Shown: in pieces, positions 51,001 to 61,957 of the stretch | How positions within the stretch are numbered: position 1 is the stretch's first letter | How the letters are laid out: every line of letters starts with the position of its first letter | Assembly: GCA_033439295.1 (NCBI GenBank) | Contig: JAVTLE010000008.1 | Location: 744,001 to 808,000, forward strand | Length of the DNA: 64,000 bases | Source: Deuterostichococcus epilithicus | Lineage: Eukaryota; Chlorophyta; Trebouxiophyceae; Prasiolales; Stichococcaceae | Direction: 5' to 3' | The notes under the pieces: model-generated | Database searches by the model: none | What the model was told of the DNA's origin: nothing | What the model saw: the letters and a program-made list of their open reading frames with translations, nothing else | Made by a program: the position numbers and the translations under genes

Positions 51001-54000
51001 AGTTGGGTCATCGCATCCCCCAGTTACTGTGCCATGCTGGTCTCAATGCGTCCATGGTTTGACTTGATGACCTGCCGGCCACCCTGCAGAGATCCTGGTC
51101 GGGCCGCGCCATGTGCTGCTCATGGATGAGATCAGCACCGGGCTGGACTCTGCCACCACATACACCGTTGTGAAGTGGATGCGCAACATCACCCACGCGC
51201 TGCAGCTCAACGTCGTCATCAGCCTGCTGCAGCCGGCGCCGGAGGTAGGCCCTCCTGGCGGTCGAACCCAGTGTGCCGACTGAGGGGCCCTTCGTTTGGG
51301 CCTGGCGCTGGTGCTGGTCGGCGTCGCTGCCTGGTGGCTCAGCCTTCCCATAGCTCATGGCCCTCGTCTTGCACGTAAGTATCTATGCTGCTGTGCAGGT
51401 GTACGAGCTGTTCGACGACACGCTGCTGCTCACCGATGGGTGTGTGCCCTCTGCGGCTGCCGCGGTCGCTGCGGTGCTGCCTGCTGCTTTGCTGCCGACA
51501 CCATGCCGTCTTTCTGCGCTTGCACGGCATTTGTCGACCCTCGGCATCCTGCGCGGCAGTCAGTCTGTGCCGTTTGCCCACAGCGCTCCAACCCGCACCC
51601 TTGGACTCATGTTCGTCGTGCAGGCAAGTCATGTTCCACGGGCCGGTGGGGCAGGCGCTGACGTTCTTCCGGCAGATCGGCTTCGTGTGTCCAGAGCGCA
51701 AGGATGTGGCATCGTTCCTCCAGGAGGTCACCACTCCCAAAGGTGACGCTTTGTGCAGGAGAAATTGCCGGGCCTAGCTGCCGCTGCATGTACTGATGTG
51801 CATCAAGGTGCGGTCAAGCTCGTGAGACCAGGGACAACTCGAATGAGACACCAAACTTGAAAACTGTCTCAGATGCGGGGATGCACTGGCGCAGGTCAGC
51901 TGACGTTTGCGACTGGGGAGCTGAGGAAGGCAAAGGGGCTGGCGCCTACAGACCAGGCTGGCGGCGACCAGTTTGCTGCCACAGCAGCGTTCCAGGCGAG
52001 ACGACATGTCCTGCTGCAGTCTTAGACCTAGCCCCAAGCCTTTTGATGCTTCACACGGCGCGTATTCATGTGCTATTGCCTTGTTAGCACCTCCGCCTGC
52101 AGCATTATTGTCATTTCACACCGCCTCGGGAGGTGAGGTCGACGGCAGCTGACACGCTCGACAATCGCCAAAGAGCACTCTCCTGCTGCAGGGGGCCAGC
52201 ACACTGCTGGTGCCGGTGAAGGAGATCGCGGCCGCCTTCTGGGAGCAGAACGAGCACGGCCAGGCGATGCGGGAGCAGCTGGACGACAAGCCCTTCGCCA
52301 AGTGAGTCGGGCAATACGCTGCCGCCGGGCCGCGACGCAGCCTCGTGTCTCTCGCAGAATTATTCACACGTGCAGCTGCATGCGCCAGGTTTTGGACCTC
52401 CTGCACTCCTCTGAGACGAGACTGGTGGGTTGCAGTGGCAAGACATGACACGGGCCTCGAGAAGAGCCAAAAGACCAGCAGGAGTCCAGCAGCCCCAGCC
52501 CGTCCTTTGCCATACGTGCTGAATGCTGCCACGGCAACCACAATGACTTCCGAAGGCGGACGCCCCGCCATCCACTTGTTCCTTTTGCGTCCACCCAAAC
52601 GTGCACCCTGCAGGGACTCCGGCCACCCGGAGGCGCTGCCCAAGGCGCGCTATGCGATGCCGGTGATGGAGGCGCTGGGTGTGGTCACAATGCGGCAGCT
52701 CCGCCTCACGCTGCGCGACACCGCAGTGACCCGCGGCCGCTGGATCCAGGTGCGGCCGTTGCTGAGTCTCGTGGTCGGTTGTGTGGCTGTGATCGCCCTG
52801 CAGCCAGCGGTCGGAGGGTTCATCGAGTGCAGCTACCTCACCAGACTTGGACAGCTGTGCTGTCAGAATATATAAGCTGAGAAGTGCCCAAGGGTTGATG
52901 TGCATCCCTATGAAGAACAAAAACGCTGAGGCTTGCTTCTGCTTACAATGGTGGCGCAGGTTACCGTGATGGCGCTGATCATTGGCTCTGCCTTCTGGAT
53001 GCTTGGCAACACCCAGAGCGACGCGCGCCTCTTCTTTGGTGTGAGCTTCATGTCGGTGCTGTTCCTGGCGATGGGGTGAGCGCATCCATGGCCTGATGCC
53101 GCCCTCGCTACTTTGTTTCAGTAGCGCAGTCTCAGGACCCGATGAGCATGGAAGGGTGCGTGCCAAGCATGCTGACGCGCATGTCACGCAACACCCTTAT
53201 CCCTAAACCCTAAACTGCAGGTCCATGCCCCAGATGGCCATCACACTGCAAAGCAAGAGGTGAGGCGCAACGCTGTGCAAGTCAGAAAAATTGCTTGATT
53301 TGCTCGCATCCAGGGTTGTGAGGGGTGAAAGCCTGTGATCGTTGTTGACATCTTGCCAGATAGCATGCCATGTGCGGTGGACCTGCCCTGTGCCGCAGCG
53401 TGTTCTACAAGATGCGAGACGCACACTTCTTTCCGCCGGCGGTGTGGGCCTTTGCCATGTCGGCCACGCAGATTCCGTGGGCTATCATCGAGACAGTGCT
53501 GTACGTCCTGATCGTCTACTTCTTCGTTGGTGAGGTCCTTCATGCTATCAGCCCAAGCAGAGGAGAAACTTACAGCATGGACTTTTGACACCGATGACAC
53601 CAGTTTCTTAGAGGCTCACTGTGAGGTACCTCAACACTGTTGATGCAGACTTTTTCCATGGCGCTGGCTACTTCTTCATCTTCTACATGCTTTGTTTGCT
53701 GGGTGCGCAAATCCAGCAGGCCATGCTACTGCCAGTTGAATGTGTTCGCAGCATTGGCCTGCATGCCAGTGACCGCACATTCGTCAGTCAGATAGATGAT
53801 GCCAGATAGATTTCCCTCCTTGCAGGCATCCTCATCATGTCCAGCTTCTTCAGGCTGCTGGCCTGCATTGCGCCGTCCATGGTCATAGCACAGGTAAGAA
53901 TGGTGCTATTGGAGTGCTTTGGCAAGGTCGGCGTCCCCTGCCAGCTCGTGAGCTGAATCATGCTATTATTCTTTGACGCTTACTGTGCAGAGCTTTGGAG

Positions 54001-57000
54001 CCTTTTCGCTGCTCATCCTCGTCATCTCCTCAGGCAAGGCGATGCTTCGATTTGATGGTTCTTTCGCGTCTTTGATGTGACCATTGCGTCTCATTTTGGT
54101 GCAATTATAACACGTTATCTGTTCTGGACAGGTTTCGCCATCGTCCGCAGCGATATTCCTGGCTGGTGCGCATCTAATTTCGGCATTTATATTTTGCATC
54201 GAGCTCCATTGCTGCCATTGTATGTCCAGTGCTACAGCACGAATTGTAGAGGAGATTTTGAACCACCATATCTTGGATTGTGCAGGTATATCTGGGCTTA
54301 CTGGTGAGTTGCTTAAACACTCAGCGGCGCACATTCGAGGCGAAATCTCGTGCAGGCTATAGGGTTTTTGGTCCACATCACCACAGAGTTTCCGGTCCTT
54401 GCTGACGCCCAAATGTGTCCCAATCCGCAGGATCTCGCCGTTTGCCTACCTGCTTCGCGCCGTCGTTGTCAATGAGATGACGTCTCCGGCATGGTCTGCA
54501 CCTGTCGGCGACACAACTGTCGGCAAGGTGGGTAGTAACTTCTGCCTCGCAGCCGCCTGCCAGCCACTGCATGTGGGGCATCAGCCGACAGCACGGCTGG
54601 TGCAGCACAGCCGCTGCCGGCTGCCAAGGCGTCAGATAAGATCCATCTGGAAAGCATGTTCGTGGGTCATAGTGAGTTGCAGGTTTGGCAGATATTAAGG
54701 CAGGGTGGTCCTATTGTGCAGGCGGCATTGGAGTCCTTCGATTTCCAGACGCAGGTAATTTGCAGCCAGCCGGCCTTTTGTGTGCCTGCATTCAGCTGGA
54801 GGAGCATGGTGGAACTTGAGCTGCACGACCGGCACCTGTCTGCATGCTGCAGAGCGACTGTTTGAGTTGTCCAGTGACCGCTTTTGACACTTTGCACTCA
54901 TGTGCTGTAGCGATACTGGATCTGGATCTGCGTGGGGTGCGTCCTCGTTGCTACTGCTCTCTCATGCACAACAATGAACAATATACTTGCCCCATGATGA
55001 GAAGTAGAACTTGAGGCATGGCCTGCTCGTTCTTGCTTAGGTACGTCATACCTATGTTCGTATTCTTCACCGGCCTGTCCGCCATCGCGCTGCGCGTACT
55101 CGACCCGCCGCACGCAAAGCCGACTCTTCCAGGCCAGATCGCGGCCGACGTCGAAGAGAAGCGCTCCAGGCGCTACATGATCACCGGACGCCTCAGGCGT
55201 GAGTGCCCTTCACGTGCATGTCTGCTGGCAGTGCCTTGCCATGCCACGCTGCTCTCTCCTGGCTGGGCGCCTACCCACGGCTTCGCGCATTGAAGGCAGA
55301 TATGTGTGGCACAGGACGGCTATCTCCTGGCGCCCTGAAGGGAGGTCGGGTGCCCCCCTTCTGCACACCTATGTTGGATCGATACCAGGGACGAAACAAG
55401 GGACAGCACTATCGAAGCTGCAGCAGCCAGTCTTGCGTGACATTCTAACCAGCCCCTCTCCCGCACGTTCAGGAGGGCATGCCGCGCGGCGGGTTGCCGC
55501 CGCCGAGACCGGCGCTGAGCTGGAGGCGGAAGCAGCCGCCGCGGAGGCGGGCGGCGAGAATGCGGCGGGCGGCGGCCTCGACTTCGAGCCCATCACTCTC
55601 GTTTGCCGCAACCTCAAATACTTTGTCAACGCGCCGTCAGGTGCGCGCAGCACAGCAGGGCAATGTCACCCCTCTGTAAATCTGCACAGCGCAGACTGGA
55701 TCATCTCATACAGATCATGATTGTGCGGGGGCAGCTGACTCGTCAGAGACGATGGCAACACGGGCCGCAGCGAGGCGGCGACTAGGCGTTTACTGCTGCT
55801 CCCATGCGCTGCGAATCAGTGCATGGAGCCCGCTTCCGGGTCTGACGATGTGTAGTTGCTTCTGGTTGCAGGCGTCTCAGAGGCCAAGCTCAAGGAGTCG
55901 TCCAAGCCTGGCAAGCTGGAGCTGCTGAAGGTACGCATTTGTGCATGTTGACTGTCCACGAGTATTCTCCTGGCTCCCGCAATGTGCGCGATCCAGCGCT
56001 TGGCCCCTCCTTCTGCACCTGCACAAAAGCACGCACACTGCGCTGCCTGTGGGAGGAGTTGGGCTGGTGAGAGTGTGCCTCCGCTTCTGGCGCAGTACTA
56101 GCTTTCTTTGTTTGACATTCTTGAAGCATCTTCTTGGATCCTTTCACATGACAGGGCCTGACACTGTCATGCCGACCGGGCGTCCTCACTGCACTGATGG
56201 GCGGGAGGTGAGCTTCTGATGCATCAGTGTGGTCCGAGGCAGCTACGCCTCTCCTTTGCATGCTCTGATGTCCGCCTTCACCTTGCGTCACATTGAGCTG
56301 CTGGCTGATGTTGACGATGAGTCGTGTGAATCCCACAGCGGTGCGGGCAAGACGACCCTCATGGACGTCATAGCAGGGCGCAAGACGCAGGGCGACATCG
56401 AAGGCGACATCCTCATCAACGGTCAGTAGAATGCACGACGATCCATATGCCTGACCACTAAACACTCACAACACCTGACGAATGCTGAGGCAGGCCGACC
56501 TTGCCGCAAATGGGTGACTCCGAATGTGATCGCAGGCCACCCGAAGGTGCAGGCAACCTGGAGCCGGAACATCGGCTATGTGGAGCAGACAGGTGCCCTG
56601 CAGCGTCACACTTCGCACGACCCCAGACTGTCAGTGCAACAGCTACTGCAGCCTTCACCTGGCTGCTGCGTCCCTCCCCGGTGTATGTCATGCGGCCTGC
56701 AGTGGTCTTGCGGCCAGCCCGGCATGACGTCAAAAATGCAAGCACCAATACTATGGCACCCCGTCGCCCTGACTGCCCGCCCCTCATTGCAGACATCCAC
56801 TCCTCTGCCACCACGGTCCAGGAGGCATTGTTCTTCAGTGCCAGGCTGCGCCTCGCCAGGACCACCACAGACGCACAGGTGCAACTTGCAAGCCGACACT
56901 GCCACTGTGCATCTGCACACATCCGGAGCCTGCGTGTGGGCAAGTGCCATGAGCAGGCAGATATGCTGCCATCCCTGGGTGCGTGTGTGCTGTCGGTGCC

Positions 57001-60000
57001 CACGAAATGCTCAGCAGGTTCAGTCCATACAACTCGCTGGCCATGCAGGTCAAGCGGCATGTGGAAGACGTCATGCGCATCGTAGAACTGGATGTGCTGC
57101 GGGACGCGCTGGTGGGTGTGCCCGGCCAAAGCGGCCTGAGCGTGGAGGCCCGCAAACGGCTGTCCATTGCCGTGGAGCAAGTTGCCAACCCGTCAGTCAT
57201 CTTCATGGACGAGCCCACGTCTGGTGCGCTGTGGGAATGTCTGCGCTGTGGGAATGTCTGTCAGCCTCGGAGATGCCTCAAGTGCGGGGAGTCTTATATT
57301 ACCCACCGACACTGTGGGCGCGTCTGATTGCGGCAGACCTCACCCCATGCTCATGGTCAGTTTTGCTTGAATGCTTATCTGCAGGACTGGACGCCAGGGC
57401 TGCAGTCATAGTCATGCACAGTGTACGGAATATCAGCAAGGGCGGGCGCACGATTTTGGTCACCATTCACCAGCCCAGCATCGGTGGAGACTTGCAACAC
57501 TCTGTAGATCATGTCTCTCGTTCTGTCTGCTAAGTCTGCCTGCTCAGTCTGTCTGCCTGTACGGCATGGCGGCCATATCAATGACGTTCTGACGCTTCCG
57601 CTGCAGAGATTTTTGAGGCCTTCGATGCCATGGTCCTGCTGCAGGCCGGCGGCCGGGTGAGTCGCTCGGGGGCCTTCTGTGCCACGCTCATCACTCCCCG
57701 CTTGCCGTTGGCGGCATCATGCGCACAATCTTATGGCAGCACGCGTTGACTTAGCCGCAGAGCTCACACTGCCGGAAAGGCATGGAGCCTCTGTTGGGCT
57801 GCCTGCGCTGTGCTGCTGTCGACACCAGTGTTCACATAGCCATCCCCGTCTGCGGCAGATGACATACTGTGGGCCGCTGGGCGAGGGCAGCGGCAGGCTG
57901 ATCAAGTACATGGAGGCGGTGCCGGGCGTGCACCCCATCAAGCCCGGCGCCAACCCCGCCACCTGGATGCTGGTGTGGGCATGCTTCGCTGGCTTGTCAG
58001 TGGCCGCACAGCCACCCAGGCTGCATGCACGACCGACAGAGGGGAAAGCGCATGGCGGCAGCAGCCCTCAAGGTCGCCATGTCGTCCAAAACCTCAGGAT
58101 CACATCGTCAGCTGACCCGGCGAGCCAAATCGCGGATGGCGCGATTGCTGGAGCTGTTGACTGAAGTGTTGCTGACGCCGCATTGGTTGCTGGACACAGG
58201 AAGTCTCCGGTGGTTCGGCTGCCATTTCCGCGAGGGCATCGGACGTCGACTTCCCCACCTACTACAAGGTACTGCAGAGATGGAGGGTTTTCCTTGGAGA
58301 TATCTGTTTTGGAACGTTGCCTGCTGCAGGAGGCCAGCTGACCAACTTGGCCACCAGGATGCTGTGTCGCGCTGCACAGAGCGCAGCGCTTGGCTTGATC
58401 GCTCTCCGACCGGTCACCCGGGACACGACGGAAGCAGTGTTGCAAAACCCTAAAACCCTAAACCTAAAGTCCTCAGGACAGCCAGCTGGCGGGGGACAAC
58501 GAGGCGGAGGCGGCGCAGCTTGCGGCGGAGCTGCCACAGCAGCACTCGCCGCTGGCCAACAAGACGCGATACGCAACGAGCATGGCCGTGCAGTCGCGCG
58601 TGCTGATGCGCCGCTTCATGCTGGTCTACTGGCGCAGCCCCTCCTACAACGTGCGCCGCGCACTTGAGGCGTTCCGTCCCCGCATCTCTTGTCCGTCCTG
58701 GCAGCGCCATCCTGGCAGCGGACTTTGCATGCCGTGTGTCGGTCGAAGGTACCTTGATGAGCTCTGCCGGTTGGCCTGCTCGGGTGGCTGCATCTGCAGA
58801 GTTGCATCGTTGAGATGTCGGTGCCTTTCCGCAGGTCACGAGGCTTATCATGACGGTCCTCATCGCCCTGCTGTATGTGAGATGTGTCTTTCAATTGTGT
58901 GGCAGCCGTCCAGCGCATGTCATGCTGCGGCTGCTTGATGCTTCGAGACCCACAAGCCCGTGATGGTCATCCCACTTTCTGATCCGAGACTATGTTGCAG
59001 GGCACGATGTACCTCAATAAGGGGCAGGTTGGTGTCGAACTTGCAGCACTTGTTTGTCAGCATTCTAGCATCCTACTCTCCACCCTCCAGCCTTGCCCCG
59101 CCCGTCGACCAGCAGAGATGTCAGGTAATGCTCCGAGTGCCTCGATCTCATACGCTTTCTTGTACGTGCAGATCCCGGCAGAGAACGCGCAGGCGGCGGA
59201 TGTGCAGAACGTCATGGGTGTCCTGTTCTCATGCTCTGCCTTCCAGGTTGGTGCTGAACGGTCTGCCACAGTCTTTCCTGATCCTCACGCATGCTTGCAA
59301 GCTTCGAAGCCTCTGTCCTTCCTCACCTGCCTGCTTCTACCTGATGTTGCAGGGCATGTTCAACCTCATGTCGGCAATGCCGGTGGTTGGCTACGAGCGC
59401 TCGGTGTACTACCGGTGCGTTCTGCTGCCTGTTTGCACTGCAGTCAGTATTGCAGATGTGACTTCACTGCATGTTCACCACGCCCACCTCACATTTCTGG
59501 TGTGAATGCTTACAGGGAGAAGGCGGCAAGCATGTATTCCTCCTTCCCTTACTCCTCAGCGCAGGCCATCATCGAGGTGCGCCGCTTGCTGGTTGTTTAT
59601 TCGATATCAATGATGAGATGTGGAGGATGCCAGTTGCTGGGCTGTCGGAGCATGTTCCCGCGCGTGAACACACGAACAGTGACGATGGTCTTGTCATGCT
59701 GCAGCTGCCATACATCCTCATTCAGTCGGTGCTGTTTACGTGCATTGTCTATTTCCTCATCGGCTTCGCCAACTCTGCAGCCCAGTTCTTTGTGAGCATG
59801 CTCCCTATTCCTTCTTCCAACACGGCAACCAGAAAGAAGCTCCATTGCATGCACTGTCCTGCCATGCGCAAGGCGAGTCAGAGCGCGGCAACTCATGGCT
59901 ACAACTATCGTCAATGCAAAGGCTGACAAGCGCTCTGTGTTGTTTGCAACAGTACTTCCTCTTCATGTTCACACTTTGCCTCACGCTGTACACAGTCTTT

Positions 60001-61285
60001 GGGCAGGTGAGGCACTGTGTGCACACTGAAGACCGGCCCAACCCATGCCCAAACGCAAGTGCACCCAGCAAATTTGAAACATTCATTCATCCGCAAGACT
60101 GTGCACGCACAGTTCCTCGTCTTTTGCACGCCGTCCATTCAAATGGCTCAGATCGTGGCGTCGGGTGAGGCGCAATGCTGCATGTGGCATCTCTGACAGC
60201 CTTGAGCCTGGCAATGATAATGCTCAGATACAATGTTTTAACAATGAACGAATTATGATCTTATGTTTCTGTTCGTCTTGCAACAGGCCTCACCTCCCTG
60301 TGGCAGGCAAGGCAGACTTTGATTCAAACGTGACAACCTGGCCACATGCTGGCATGCACTCTCAAGTACCGCCTCTTGAACACAACGTGAATTTGCCTTA
60401 TGCTTGCGCAGCTCTTCAATGGGTTTGTGATATCCTACTCGGCACTGCCGGTGTACTGGAAGTGGTTTAACAGGTGCGACCCTGTCTTTGCACTTGTCAC
60501 CCCGAACGGAAGCCCTGCAGAGTGCACTGCTCGCAGGACTTATTGAACCTGCTATTTGCTGGCCCTTACGCAATAACTGTGCCGTACTGCAGGATCACGC
60601 CCACGACCTGGATCCTCCAAGGCCTGGCAAGCGATCAGCTCGCAAACGTCAACACCCCCATCACCGACTTCTCTGGTAACTCGCAATTGAGATTGAGTAC
60701 AGCTGACATCTGGTGTTACAAATTGTAGTCAGGATGCCAGTGCCGCTACCGCCGCCGCCGCCGCCGCACTGCTCTAATTGTGGTTGGTAAGTGCCCAATC
60801 AGTGGTCGACCCTCGGGAATCGTGGTTGGAACCCTGTTCATTCAATCTGTCCGCAGGAAGGCAGACGACAGTGAAAGCCTTCCTGAAGAGGTGAGGACAT
60901 TCAATGGCACGACTGGCCTAAGACAGCAGACAGCCAGTCTTGCGGCATGGGGGACTACGATCAGTGGCATCTGCATTCAATGCATATCAACATGCATTGT
61001 TTGCGCAATAGCAAAATCAACCCTGTATGTAACACTGTGTGTGCAGCTATTTCGACTACGATTACAGTTTCAGGTGGTACTGCGTCCTCATCACGGGTAA
61101 GTACAGCGACTGTGTAGCCGGACGTGACCGGATGGCCACCCGAGCAACTTTGAATCATATCTCGTCCCTGTTTCTGTTTTGTCATCCTCTTCAACAATTT
61201 CAAAGTTTGCGCAGGGTGCTACATCGTGTTCTTCAGATTCGGATCGGTGCTTGCTCTGAAGTATATCAATTTTCAGAAACGGTAA
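48076..61285 (+). CDS. Full-size ABCG (PDR-type) ABC transporter
   Basis: Plasma-membrane-type exporter with two nucleotide-binding (NBD) and two membrane domains in the reverse NBD-TMD order of the pleiotropic drug resistance subfamily. Spread over 13.2 kb with some 40 small exons. Start [15 protein letters not shown] (48076) joins [23 protein letters not shown]1: [20 protein letters not shown] (49360, Walker A), [13 protein letters not shown] (50940), [20 protein letters not shown] (51110, Walker B). TMD1: [83 protein letters not shown]2: [15 protein letters not shown] then [20 protein letters not shown] (56340), [30 protein letters not shown] (57200), [16 protein letters not shown]2: [69 protein letters not shown]; end [15 protein letters not shown] at 61285. 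The second signature is degenerate, as is normal in this subfamily. Substrate unknown. Confidence 0.92.
53194..53215. repeat. Telomere-like CCCTAAA repeat at an intron end
   Basis: cccttatccctaaaccctaa-type sequence, about three degenerate units, ending five bases before the exon that begins GTCCATGCCCCAGATG in the ABCG gene. Plant telomeres are (CCCTAAA)n; seen directly. Confidence 0.85.
57225..57258 (+). repeat. 17-nt tandem duplication at an ABCG splice donor
   Basis: tgcgctgtgggaatgtc occurs twice in a row, beginning one base inside the intron that follows the MDEPTSG exon of NBD2. Confidence 0.9.
58445..58468. repeat. Second telomere-like repeat in an ABCG intron
   Basis: aaccctaaaaccctaaaccta, about three degenerate units, some ten bases before the cctcag acceptor of the exon encoding [14 protein letters not shown]. 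Confidence 0.85.
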
Positions 61286-61957
61286 TCTTGGCATTGGCAG
61301 CTTGACGTCGAGGCTCAGCTTCTGCTATGATGCATTCTGCGTCAGAAAGTTGCTTTGAAACTTTTCGGCGGCCTCTTTTAAATGAATCAATTCAGAGGGT
61401 GAAGAGGCCGCCAAACTTTGCATTAGAGGGCCTCTAATAGAGGCTGCATACCTGCACCGGTTGAAAACTTGAAATTTTGGGCATTGTGTAGAGGATAGAC
61501 TGTTGTGAACGTCAATTGGCTGCGTTGCATGTGCTGCATGATGTCGGCAGCCTTTGACAGGCACAAGACTTTCCTCGCGCCTAAAATACACATAACCATG
61601 AACGATGTGGGCTGGGTACTGTTGTGCCAGAGATTTCCAGTACCGCAGTCGGCCATGCTGAGCTATTTACACGTTGTCAATATGCCGCATCTTGTCGAGC
61701 CCCTTCTCTAACACTCGAGTCGCTCGAACCAGTCTCCTCCACAGGAGCCAGCTTCGTCAACCAGGCACTGATCCAAGCTGAACGCCGGCCGGCGGAAGAC
61801 GACTGTGCCAGCCAGTGTGGATGTCCCGCCCAGCTCGGCACTGTCTAGCAACAGCACGGCAAGGTGGGCACCCTTGTTCAAAGGGTTGTTCCAAAGCATG
61901 CGGCCCATTCAATGCTGTCAAGGAGTAGCCTTTATTCCCAGCCAAGCCATTGCGCCA
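61286..61957. other. Convergent 3' region ABCG / CDC6-like
   Basis: About 670 bp between converging stops, AT-rich in the middle, with the inverted repeats listed separately. No gene recognised. Confidence 0.45.
61367..61412. repeat. 11-bp inverted repeat, 24-nt loop
   Basis: ggcggcctctt (61367-61377) and its exact reverse complement aagaggccgcc (61402-61412). It is followed by a small ttagagg-g-cctctaa hairpin near 61422. Could be a 3'-end structure or remnant of a short inverted-repeat element. Confidence 0.85.
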
